Shown: piece after piece, positions 1 to 6,749 of the stretch | How the letters are laid out: each line of letters starts with the position of its first letter | Position numbering within the stretch: the first letter of the stretch is position 1 | Assembly: GCA_050743365.1 (NCBI GenBank) | Contig: JBOGFI010000055.1 | Location: 1-21,202 of the forward strand | DNA length: 21,202 nucleotides | Source: JBOGFI01 sp050743365 | Lineage (GTDB): Bacteria > Actinomycetota > Acidimicrobiia > IMCC26256 > JACDBD01 | Direction: 5' to 3' | Translations under genes and position numbers: made by a program | Notes under the pieces: generated by a model | What the model saw: the letters and a program-made list of their open reading frames with translations, nothing else | Databases searched by the model: none | What the model was told of the DNA's origin: nothing

Positions 1-78
1 GCTCACCAGTGAGCCGGGCCGCTCGTGACGCCGGGCGGCGAGGAGGGGGGATCCCCGCCGCGTACCGACGCTCTCGGG

Positions 79-213
79 TCAGGCGGCCTCGCGCCGCTCG
101 ACCTGCGGCGCCCGGGTGTGGCCCGCCCGCAGCTCGGCCAGCGTCCGCTCCCAGCGGAGCTGCCGGGCGATCCAGTCGAGCGCCTGGCGGCGGCCCTCAG
201 GGGTGCTCGTCAT
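79..213 (-). CDS. small hypothetical protein, 44 aa
   Basis: A 44-residue leftward reading frame with a basic, Arg-rich, probably helical sequence; the core is a Trp-Ile-Ala-Arg-Gln-Leu-Arg-Trp-Glu-Arg stretch. I chose the ATG at 213 because a good ribosome site (GGAGAG, about 8 nt upstream) precedes it. A promoter-like TTGACA-17-AATACT on the same strand would also start transcription near 274, downstream of the alternative start at 276. No cysteines, signal peptide or known domain are visible. It faces the MerR gene across the shared operator region, so it could be, or could lead, the MerR target transcript, with further genes beyond the left edge. Function unknown; it could also be a chance ORF in GC-rich DNA. 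Confidence 0.4.
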   Translation of the reverse strand: MTSTPEGRRQALDWIARQLRWERTLAELRAGHTRAPQVERREAA

Positions 214-280
214 TGCTCGTGCTCTCCATCCACGCTCGGCCTGCGCTCGGTGCGCAAGCTCTTGCTCCTGCGGCACTGTT

Positions 281-309
281 AGTATTTACTCTAGAGTAAT
301 CACTGTCAA
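281..309 (-). promoter_or_regulatory. leftward sigma70-like promoter facing away from merR
   Basis: Read on the minus strand, a consensus -35 TTGACA (309-304) is followed after 17 bp by AATACT (286-281), a 4/6 match to the -10 consensus. The expected start point is near 274, leaving a leader of about 60 nt before the small ORF at 213. The palindrome at 286-299 lies in the spacer, the position where MerR-family regulators bind. Confidence 0.5.
286..299. promoter_or_regulatory. perfect 14-bp palindrome, probable MerR operator
   Basis: TTACTCTAGAGTAA reads identically on both strands. It sits between the -35 and -10 of the leftward promoter and 46 bp upstream of the merR start. It is AT-rich in otherwise very GC-rich DNA. 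MerR-family proteins typically bind such palindromes in promoter spacers. Binding by this particular regulator is inferred from position. Confidence 0.55.
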
Positions 310-327
310 GTTCGTGACGAACGTCAC
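310..327. promoter_or_regulatory. overlapping inverted repeats upstream of merR
   Basis: Two inverted repeats overlap here: GTTCGT-G-ACGAAC (310-322) and GTGACG-AA-CGTCAC (314-327). They lie just upstream of the merR ribosome site (AGGA at 335-338), where a bound protein could block transcription or initiation. They may be a second operator, distinct in sequence from the 286-299 palindrome. Confidence 0.35.
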
Positions 328-345
328 AGTTGCCAGGACGGGGAC

Positions 346-1053
346 ATGGCGGCAAAGGCGCTTTGGCGGGTCGACGACCTGGCCCGGGAGGCCGGCCTCA
401 CCGTCGACACCATCCGGTACTACCAGCGGGAGGGCCTCCTGCCCCCCGCCAAGCGTTCGGGGCGGGCGAAGGTCTACGGCCCCGAGCACCTTCGGCGCCT
501 CGAACGTATCCGCGAGCTCCAGCAGCGCCGATTCTCCCTCGCCGCCATTCGCGCGCTGCTCGACTCGGAGCGCCCGGGTCTCGTCGAGGGGATCTTCGGC
601 GACGAGTCGGCCACGTACTCCTTCGACGACCTGGTCGAGAAGTCCGGCATCGACCGCACGCTCGCCAGCCGGCTGCGCGAGGCCGGGTTCCTGCGCGACC
701 CCACCGACTTCGGGCGCGACGCCTACGACCGCGCCGACCTCGACGTGCTCGATGCCTTTTCGGAGCTGACCCGGGCCGGGGTCCGCGACGACGTCCTCGT
801 CGAGATCGCCGCGATCTACGCCGAAGGCATCGAGGCGATGCAGTCACAGGTCCTCGAAGTGTTCGCTGGGCGCCGCGGACCCACCTGGGAGCCGGACGAG
901 CTGGCCGCGTTCCAGGCCCACAGCGCCGAGCTCGCCGGGAGCATGCTCTCGCTGATCAACCGGCTCGTCGGGTACGCGCACTACCGGACGCTCCAGCGCC
1001 TGACCCTCGTCGCCATAGAGGAGGGTCGGGCCGCGCCGCCGCCTCCTGGCTAG
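346..1053 (+). CDS. MerR-family transcriptional regulator with a second MerR-like segment
   Basis: A 235-aa DNA-binding regulator. Residues 6-72 form a typical MerR winged helix: WRVDDLAREAGLTVDTIRYY, then an EGLLPP wing, then Tyr44 and the Leu/Arg-rich RLERIRELQQRRFSLAAIRALL segment. Residues 90-146 repeat the same layout in weaker form (a YSFDDLVEKSGI helix pair, LREAGFL, DAYDRADLDVLDAF, LTRAGV), suggesting a duplicated winged helix. A helical C-terminal region and a Pro tail follow, with no Cys-rich metal site, so an organic or CoA-type effector is more likely than a metal. ATG 346 has AGGA 7 nt upstream. The palindrome at 286-299 suggests autoregulation and control of the leftward transcript. 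The family is certain; the effector is unknown. Confidence 0.9.
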   Translation: MAAKALWRVDDLAREAGLTVDTIRYYQREGLLPPAKRSGRAKVYGPEHLRRLERIRELQQRRFSLAAIRALLDSERPGLVEGIFGDESATYSFDDLVEKSGIDRTLASRLREAGFLRDPTDFGRDAYDRADLDVLDAFSELTRAGVRDDVLVEIAAIYAEGIEAMQSQVLEVFAGRRGPTWEPDELAAFQAHSAELAGSMLSLINRLVGYAHYRTLQRLTLVAIEEGRAAPPPPG

Positions 1054-1077
1054 AACGCTCCAGCTAGACCGCGGGGA

Positions 1078-2247
1078 TCAGTCGTCGAGGTGGAACAGGC
1101 GCACGGCGTTGCCGGCGACGATCTTGGAGCGCTCCTCCTCGGGGAGGTGCCCCATGGTCTCCTCGATCACCTTGCGCGAGTACGGCCAGTCGTTGCCGTG
1201 GTGCGGATAGTCGGTCGACCACATGATGTTGTCGATCCCGACCCGGTCGCGCAGGTCGATGCCCGCACGGTCGACGATGAACGTGGCGCTCAGGTTGCGG
1301 TGCCAGTAGTCGGACGGCGGCGACTGGATCGGGAGCTCGGCCCAGGACCGGTTGCGCCAGTACTTGTCGTCCATCATCTCGAGGAAATGCGGCAGCCAGC
1401 CGATGCCCGTCTCGACCATGACGACCTGGAGGTCGGGGAAGCGGTCGAAGACGCCGGTGAAGATCAGCTGCGAGATGTGATTCGGGACGAGCGAGAACAC
1501 GCTGCCGAGACCGCCAACCGCCTTGGCCTTGGCCGCCGCACCCTTGCCCCCGTAGAGCCGGTTGCCACCCGCCTTCGCAGCTGCGGCCCGCTGCGCCTGC
1601 CGGGCACGACGCGACAGCAGGAGGATGTGGATCGTCACCGGCATGCCCTCGTCGACGGCCGCCGACCAGAAGGCGTCGTCGTCCTCCGAGATGTCGTCGC
1701 CGCCGGCGGGCCAGTTGCCGATGATGACGCCCTTGGCGCCCCTGGCCTTCCCCTTGCGGAGGCCGTCGACGGCGGCGTCGATCCCGAGCGACGGGATCTG
1801 CGCCATCCCGACGAGGCGGCTGGGGTCGGGCGCACAGAACTCCTCGAACAGGAAGTTGTTGTAGGCCTCGATCCCGGCCAGCACGAAGTCGTCGTCGCCG
1901 TCGCCGAGGAAGTGGCCGACCGTCCGCTGGGGCGGAAAGAGGATCTCGGCGTCGACGCCGTCGAAGGCCATGTCCTTCAGCCGCTCCTCGCCGTCGTAGC
2001 AGCCGGGCCGGGCGTCGTCGTAGGTCACGCCCATCCACCGGAACTGGTCGTAGGGCATGCCCGGCGTCGAGACGAGGCCGATGGGGTCGGGCTGGGTCGA
2101 CCCCGCGAACTCCCAGGCGTCGCCGCCCTCGGCGTCGTTCACCAGCTTCGGCGCCCTGTCCTGGTACTTCTCGGGCAGCCAGTTCTCCCAGATGCCGGGG
2201 GGCTCGAGGATGTGGGCGTCAGCCGAGACGATGCGGTACTTCGACAT
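1078..2247 (-). CDS. amidohydrolase-2 family metal-dependent hydrolase (ACMSD-like TIM barrel)
   Basis: A 389-aa cytosolic TIM-barrel protein of the amidohydrolase 2 family, which contains hydrolases and decarboxylases of ring-cleavage and aromatic acid pathways. Probable metal ligands are visible in the expected order: Asp10-Ala-His12 (SADAHILEP), His207 (VTIHI), and Asp346 in WSTDYPHH. The VETGIGWLPHFLEMMD segment near 279 and the C-terminal GNAVRLF motif are also typical. The ATG at 2247 has a GGAGGGA ribosome site. It is transcribed divergently from the fused CoA-transferase across 89 bp, and its 3' end converges with merR. Actinobacteria often keep such proteins in steroid or aromatic catabolic regions, but the substrate here cannot be named. 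An Ala/Lys-rich insertion (about residues 212-245) looks lineage-specific. Confidence 0.88.
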   Translation of the reverse strand: MSKYRIVSADAHILEPPGIWENWLPEKYQDRAPKLVNDAEGGDAWEFAGSTQPDPIGLVSTPGMPYDQFRWMGVTYDDARPGCYDGEERLKDMAFDGVDAEILFPPQRTVGHFLGDGDDDFVLAGIEAYNNFLFEEFCAPDPSRLVGMAQIPSLGIDAAVDGLRKGKARGAKGVIIGNWPAGGDDISEDDDAFWSAAVDEGMPVTIHILLLSRRARQAQRAAAAKAGGNRLYGGKGAAAKAKAVGGLGSVFSLVPNHISQLIFTGVFDRFPDLQVVMVETGIGWLPHFLEMMDDKYWRNRSWAELPIQSPPSDYWHRNLSATFIVDRAGIDLRDRVGIDNIMWSTDYPHHGNDWPYSRKVIEETMGHLPEEERSKIVAGNAVRLFHLDD

Positions 2248-2258
2248 GCAGGTTCCCT

Positions 2259-2290
2259 CCGCTGGTCGCTGGCGCCGCTGGTCGCTGGCG
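2259..2290. repeat. perfect tandem duplication of 16 bp
   Basis: The 16-mer CCGCTGGTCGCTGGCG occurs twice, head to tail (2259-2274 and 2275-2290), in the divergent spacer between the amidohydrolase and CoA-transferase genes. Each copy contains two CGCTGG units, so the block reads as four CGCTGG steps. It lies between the two start regions and may be recent slippage or a repeated protein-binding site. Confidence 0.85.
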
Positions 2291-2298
2291 GATGACGG

Positions 2299-2317
2299 TA
2301 GTCTGACACGGGCGTCA
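2299..2317 (+). promoter_or_regulatory. -10 element overlapping a TGACA-N4-CGTCA operator-like box
   Basis: A -10-like TAGTCT (2299-2304) shares its last T with an imperfect inverted repeat, TGACA-cggg-CGTCA (2304-2317). Transcription would begin inside the box, about 26 nt before the CoA-transferase ATG. The same layout recurs at 7285-7303. Such placement fits a repressor site; the protein that binds it is unknown. Confidence 0.45.
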
Positions 2318-2336
2318 GGTCACGGGGAAGGGAGCG

Positions 2337-4694
2337 ATGGCCGCGGCATTGCTGGCCGGGACCCGGGTCGCCGACCTCGCAGGCGAGCCGGCCGCTCTGG
2401 CGGGCCGGATCCTCGCCGACCTCGGTGCCGAGGTGGTCAAGGTGGAGCCGCCCGGCGGCGACCCTTTGCGCGCCGAGGAGCCCCACCGGTTCCTGGCGTG
2501 GAACGCGGGCAAGGCGAGCGCGGTCGTGGAAGGCCCCGACGACCCCGACCTCGCGCGCATCCTCGACCCGTCCGACGTGGTCATCGACACCCCCGGCTTC
2601 CCGGGCACGCTGGAGCTCGACCCCGCACGCGCCCCCGACGCGGTCTGGGTGAGCGTCACCCCCTTCGGCCGGACCGGCCCCCGGGCGGGATGGCGCGCCT
2701 CGGACCTGGGGGTGATGGCCGCCAGCGGCAACATGTACTGCACGGGCGATCCCGACCGGCCGCCGGTGCGATGCTCGGAGCCGTCGGGCTACGCCCACGT
2801 CGGCCCCGAGACTGCGTTCGCCGCGCTGACCGCGCTCGCATCCGGCTTCCCGCACCGCGTCGACGTGTCGATGCAGGAGGTCGTGTTCGTCGCCAACATG
2901 GCGGCGCCGGCCCGCTTCCCCAAGACGGGGTACCGAGGCGTTCGGCGCGGGGCGAACATCGGCCGGACCCGTGAGATCTGGCCCTGCGCCGACGGGTACG
3001 TCTCGTTCGGCTTGCGCGGCGGCCGAGCACGGGTCCCGAGCCTCGAGACGCTCACCCGACTCGTGCTGGCCGACGGTATCGAGGCGCCGGCCCTCGCGGG
3101 GCGCGACTGGAGCGCGTTCTCTCATGGCGCCGCCACCGACGAGGAGCTTCAGGCCATCGAGGAGCCGGTGGCGGCCTACTTCGCCCGCCACACGATGACC
3201 GAGCTCTACGAGACCGCGTGCGAGACGAACCTCATGCTGGCGCCCGCCAACTCGCCTCGCGAGATCTACGCCAGCGCGCAGCTCGCCGCACGCAACTTCT
3301 TCGGCCCCGTCGGCGACGTGGAGCGCTTTCCGCGGTCGTTCGTGATCGTTCGCTCGGTGGACGGCGAGGCCGCCCCCGCCCGGCCACGTGACCCGGCGCC
3401 CGAGCTGGGCTCAGCGCGACAAGGCGGGATCGAAACCCGCGCGCAGACCCGCACGCATCGGGGAGAGAGTGGCATCGACGCCGCCGCCAAGAGCTCGCCC
3501 GCGTGGGAGGGCACCCGCATCCTCGAGTTCGGGTCGGGGGCGGCGGGACCCATCGCCACGCGGTACTTCGCCGAGCACGGTGCGACCGTGCTGCGCATCG
3601 AGTCAAAGAGCCGTCCCGACTTCCTACGCGTCTACGCCCTCGGCCCCGAGAACCCGCATGGCCTCGAGGGTGCGCCCATGTTCGACGGCCTGAACGTCGG
3701 CAAGCTCGACGCCACCTTCAACCTCAAGCATCCCAAGGCCGTCGACCTCGTAAGGCGGCTGGTGGTGGAGTGGTCCGACGCCGTCGCCGAGAACTTCGCT
3801 CCCCGGGCCATGCGGCGCTTCGGCCTCGACTACGACGCGCTGGCCGCGATCAAGCCGGACCTGGTGATGGTCAGCGCCTGCCTCAACGGCCAGACCGGGC
3901 CCCATCGCGACTACCCGGGCTTCGGCGGACAGGGCTCGGCGCTCTCGGGCTTCAACTGGCTCACCGGCTGGCCCGACCGGGAGCCGGTGGGTCCCCACGG
4001 CACCATCACCGACTCGCTCGCGCCCCGCTTCGTGGCGACCGGCCTGGCCGCCGGACTGCTCTACCGGCGCCGCACCGGGCGAGGCGTGTACCTCGACGTG
4101 GCGCAGGTCGAGGCGGCGGTCTACGCGCTCGGCCCCTGGCTGCTCGACTACGAGCTCGCCGGTGTCGCCGGCACGCGGATGGGCAACCGCTCCCGGCGCG
4201 CCGCACCCCACGGGGCCTTCCCGTGCCGGGGTACCGACCGCTGGGTCGCGGTCGCCGCGTGGGACGACGACGAATGGGCCCGGGTCGCGTCCGTGATCGG
4301 CGTCGACGACCCGTCGCTCGACCGGCTGCCGGCTCGCCTCGCTCGCGTCGACGAGGTCGAGAACGCCGTCGCGGCGTGGACCGCGGACCGCGCCCCCGAG
4401 GAGGTGGCCGAGACGCTCCAGGCGTCGGGCATCGAGGCGGTGCCGGTGCAGGACTTCGGGGACCTCCACGCCGATCCGCAGGTCGACGCCCGCGGGCACT
4501 TCGTGCCGCTCACCCACCCCTTCATGGGCGACGGGCTCTACGAGCGCAACGGCTTCCGGTTCGTCGACGGGCCCGGCGGGTACACGCGGACCGGACCGAC
4601 GCTGGGCGAGGACAACGACTACGTGCTCGGCGAGCTGCTCGGCCTCTCCGCCAGTGAGCGGGCGCGCCTGGCCGACGACGGTGTCTTCGACTAG
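2337..4694 (+). CDS. tandem-domain class III (CaiB/BaiF) CoA-transferase
   Basis: A 785-aa protein, about twice the usual family length, built of two CaiB/BaiF-like halves (about 1-345 and 388-785) joined by a Pro/Arg-rich linker. Class III CoA-transferases move CoA between acyl groups through an aspartyl-CoA thioester. The second half keeps the Asp (Asp559 in GTITDSLAPRFVATGLAAG), followed by RRRTGRGVYLDVAQVEA. In the first half the equivalent position appears to be Tyr152 (PSGYAHVGPETAFAALTAL), so that half is probably catalytically silent and structural. Class III enzymes normally form interlocked dimers, and fusion would give a one-chain version, as in DddD-type enzymes. ATG 2337 has an AAGGGAG ribosome site. 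Acyl donor and acceptor are unknown; the catabolic neighbours suggest CoA activation of a degradation intermediate. Confidence 0.88.
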   Translation: MAAALLAGTRVADLAGEPAALAGRILADLGAEVVKVEPPGGDPLRAEEPHRFLAWNAGKASAVVEGPDDPDLARILDPSDVVIDTPGFPGTLELDPARAPDAVWVSVTPFGRTGPRAGWRASDLGVMAASGNMYCTGDPDRPPVRCSEPSGYAHVGPETAFAALTALASGFPHRVDVSMQEVVFVANMAAPARFPKTGYRGVRRGANIGRTREIWPCADGYVSFGLRGGRARVPSLETLTRLVLADGIEAPALAGRDWSAFSHGAATDEELQAIEEPVAAYFARHTMTELYETACETNLMLAPANSPREIYASAQLAARNFFGPVGDVERFPRSFVIVRSVDGEAAPARPRDPAPELGSARQGGIETRAQTRTHRGESGIDAAAKSSPAWEGTRILEFGSGAAGPIATRYFAEHGATVLRIESKSRPDFLRVYALGPENPHGLEGAPMFDGLNVGKLDATFNLKHPKAVDLVRRLVVEWSDAVAENFAPRAMRRFGLDYDALAAIKPDLVMVSACLNGQTGPHRDYPGFGGQGSALSGFNWLTGWPDREPVGPHGTITDSLAPRFVATGLAAGLLYRRRTGRGVYLDVAQVEAAVYALGPWLLDYELAGVAGTRMGNRSRRAAPHGAFPCRGTDRWVAVAAWDDDEWARVASVIGVDDPSLDRLPARLARVDEVENAVAAWTADRAPEEVAETLQASGIEAVPVQDFGDLHADPQVDARGHFVPLTHPFMGDGLYERNGFRFVDGPGGYTRTGPTLGEDNDYVLGELLGLSASERARLADDGVFD

Positions 4695-4700
4695 CGGGCC

Positions 4701-4715
4701 TACCATCGACGGGTG
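4701..4715 (+). promoter_or_regulatory. leaderless promoter: TACCAT, 6 nt, GTG
   Basis: A -10-like TACCAT (4701-4706) lies exactly 6 nt before GTG 4713, so the expected start point is the first base of the gene. There is no ribosome site. The same -10/N6/start layout recurs at 18131-18155 (both directions) and at 19253-19267. Confidence 0.5.
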
Positions 4716-5912
4716 ACACGCTGCCCGGAGTGCGGGGCCCGCACCCGAGGCGCCATGACGTGCCCCGCATGCGGTGTCGAGCTCGGCGAGCCGCTCTCGG
4801 TCGTCGACCTGGAAGACGCCGAGCTCGGGATCCGGTCCGAGGACCGCTACGCCGCTGTCCCCCCGGGGCCCCGCCTCATCCCCCGCCGCGTCCACGACGA
4901 GTCCACCGGTGCTCCGCTGCTGCTGCTCGGGGCGCTCGTCGCCTTCTTCGCGCTGGGCGCGTGGCTCGACAGCACCGGCTCCGAGGACGAGTTGGCGACG
5001 GCGGCAGAGCGCCCCGCACCCGTCCTCGACCGGGCGACGGGGACGACGCTCCTGCTCATCGGGAAGGACGGCGCCACCACGCTCGACGTCGACGAGCGCA
5101 CCACCCGTCCGCTGCCCGGGGGCGAGCTGTTAAGCGCGCCGGCGGCGGCCGCCTCCACCGGCGGGGAGGTGGTCGTGGTCGACGACGACGACGCCGTCCG
5201 CCTGCCCGGACCCGGCCGGCCCCCGGTCACGTTGGGCCCCGCCGGCGACGTGTTCACCTCGGCCCGACCCGATCACGTGTGGCTCGTGGTCGCCGGCGCC
5301 GGCGGCACGTCCATCGCACGCGAGGTCGACCTGGCGACGCCCGGCGACGCCGCGGCCGAGCTCACGATCGGGGGCAGCGTGGTCGGTGTCGTGAGCCGGG
5401 GGCTGGTCGTCGAGCTGCCCTCGGGGGCGATCGAGGTCGTGGCGCCCGACGGCGCCCCTCCCCGACGGCTGGGCGAGAGCACGATCTTCGTGGCCGCCGG
5501 CGGCGACGTCGTGGCGAGCCGCCCGATCGAGTGCGCGGCCGGCGCCTGCGACCTGCTGATCGACGACGTCGCGACCGGCACGCGGCGCGTGTTCCAGATG
5601 GGACGCCTCGCCACCGGCGGCACCGAGCTCGCCGCCTCCTCGCCCGACGGCCGGCGCGTGGTCGTGCTCCGCTCCGACGGGTTGCAGACCCGCGGCGTGC
5701 TCGTCGACGTGCGCCTCGCGACGGTCACCCCGTTCCGGGCTCGGCCCGTCCGCCAAAATCCGTCGCGCACACCCGCGCTGGCGTGGTCACCCGACGGCGA
5801 GTGGCTGTTCCTCGCCACCGTGCGGACGGGGATCGACGCCGTCGACCCCGACGGCAGGGCCTATCGGATCGAGGCCGAGCTCCCGGACTTCGACGCCATC
5901 GTGGCGCGCTGA
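4713..5912 (+). CDS. zinc-ribbon single-pass membrane protein with propeller-like extracytoplasmic domain
   Basis: A 399-aa protein of unknown role. Residues 1-21 form a compact zinc ribbon with two CxxC pairs (Cys4/Cys7 and Cys17/Cys20). An acidic stretch follows, then one membrane helix at about 67-85 (APLLLLGALVAFFALGAWL). The remaining 300 residues are beta-rich and contain degenerate WD40/PD40-type repeats, such as AASSPDGRRVVVLRSDG and LAWSPDGEWLFLAT near the C-terminus. The zinc ribbon should be cytoplasmic and the propeller outside, an arrangement suited to a sensor or scaffold. GTG 4713 is chosen for the leaderless promoter just upstream and because it keeps the first CxxC. It follows the CoA-transferase stop by 18 nt, but that promoter suggests a separate transcript. 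No enzyme motif is visible. Confidence 0.75.
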   Translation: MTRCPECGARTRGAMTCPACGVELGEPLSVVDLEDAELGIRSEDRYAAVPPGPRLIPRRVHDESTGAPLLLLGALVAFFALGAWLDSTGSEDELATAAERPAPVLDRATGTTLLLIGKDGATTLDVDERTTRPLPGGELLSAPAAAASTGGEVVVVDDDDAVRLPGPGRPPVTLGPAGDVFTSARPDHVWLVVAGAGGTSIAREVDLATPGDAAAELTIGGSVVGVVSRGLVVELPSGAIEVVAPDGAPPRRLGESTIFVAAGGDVVASRPIECAAGACDLLIDDVATGTRRVFQMGRLATGGTELAASSPDGRRVVVLRSDGLQTRGVLVDVRLATVTPFRARPVRQNPSRTPALAWSPDGEWLFLATVRTGIDAVDPDGRAYRIEAELPDFDAIVAR

Positions 5913-5921
5913 CCGACCAGC

Positions 5922-5935
5922 GGCGGCGAACCGCC
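5922..5935. terminator. small hairpin between convergent genes
   Basis: GGCGG-CGAA-CCGCC forms a 5-bp GC stem with a 4-nt loop in the 54-bp gap between the membrane protein stop and the SDR stop. There is no T-run, so intrinsic termination is uncertain in either direction. Confidence 0.25.
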
Positions 5936-5966
5936 ACGGCCGCCCGCACCAGGAGCACCGGACCGT

Positions 5967-6749
5967 TCACGCCGGCATGCACGAGCCGCCATCGACACAG
6001 AGCACCTGCCCGGTAACGAGCTCGGCGTCGTCGCTGGCGAAGAACACCGCCGTCCCGGTGAGGTGCTCGGGCTCGAGCGTCCGCTTCATCGCGCTCATCA
6101 TCGGGATCACCGAGATGTACTCCTCGGGCACGATCTTCTTCGTGGCCTCGGTCATCGTGACCCCGGGGGCGATGCAGTTGACCGTGACGTTGTACTGGCC
6201 GAGCTGGCCGGCCAGGAACTTCGTGAGGCCGACGACACCCCACTTGGTCTGGCTGTACGTGTAGGCGCCGACCTCGTGGAACTCGCCCGGCGGTGTCATC
6301 GTGTACATGTACGCCGCGCCCGACGACTGGTTGATGATGCGGCCCCAGCGCTGCTCGACCATGTAAGGCGCCGCCGCCCGCGACATGAGCCACGCTCCGT
6401 GCAGGTTCACGCTGAAGACCCGCTGGAGGTACTCGTAGTCGTTGCGCTCGTTGTCGATGTCGTAATAGAGCGCGGCGTTGTTGACGAGGACGTCCAGTCG
6501 ACCGAACTCCTCGTTGGCGCGGGCAGCGCAGTCCTTGGCCGACTGCTCGTCGGAGATGTCGGTCGGGACGTAGACCGCGTCGCCCTTCCCCGCGAGGTGC
6601 TTCATGGCCTTCTCGGCCCGCTCCTCGTTGATCTCGGCCACCGCGACGCGGGCGCCCTCGGCGAGGAACCGCTCGGCGTACGCGAGACCGATCCCCTGCC
6701 CCGCCCCGGTGATGACGGCGGCCTTGCCGTCCAGCCGGCCGCCGGTCAT
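5967..6749 (-). CDS. SDR-family NAD(P)-dependent oxidoreductase
   Basis: A 260-aa classical short-chain dehydrogenase/reductase. Visible motifs are the cofactor loop TGAGQGIG (14-21), the NNAA motif (90-93), Asn114, the catalytic Ser142/143 region (INQSSGAAY) and Tyr165-x3-Lys169 (YSQTK), with a C-terminal VTGQVLCVDGG strand. About 15 residues (MYTMTPPGEFHEVGA) separate Ser from Tyr, somewhat longer than usual, and may shape the substrate pocket. I chose ATG 6749 because it forms an ATGA overlap with the stop of the upstream hydratase-like gene and places the Rossmann fold at the N-terminus; the longer frame adds a non-conserved basic stretch. Translational coupling suggests that it and the hydratase-like protein act on the same CoA ester or alcohol. 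The substrate is unknown. Confidence 0.9.
   Translation of the reverse strand: MTGGRLDGKAAVITGAGQGIGLAYAERFLAEGARVAVAEINEERAEKAMKHLAGKGDAVYVPTDISDEQSAKDCAARANEEFGRLDVLVNNAALYYDIDNERNDYEYLQRVFSVNLHGAWLMSRAAAPYMVEQRWGRIINQSSGAAYMYTMTPPGEFHEVGAYTYSQTKWGVVGLTKFLAGQLGQYNVTVNCIAPGVTMTEATKKIVPEEYISVIPMMSAMKRTLEPEHLTGTAVFFASDDAELVTGQVLCVDGGSCMPA

Noticed and set aside
47..56. GGGGATCCCC palindrome near the left edge
   Set aside because: A 10-bp GC-rich dyad without a T-run or gene context; no support for a terminator or operator.
1064..2038. 324-aa leftward frame overlapping the amidohydrolase gene
   Set aside because: Arg/Pro-rich composition typical of an alternate-frame shadow in high-GC DNA; no motifs.
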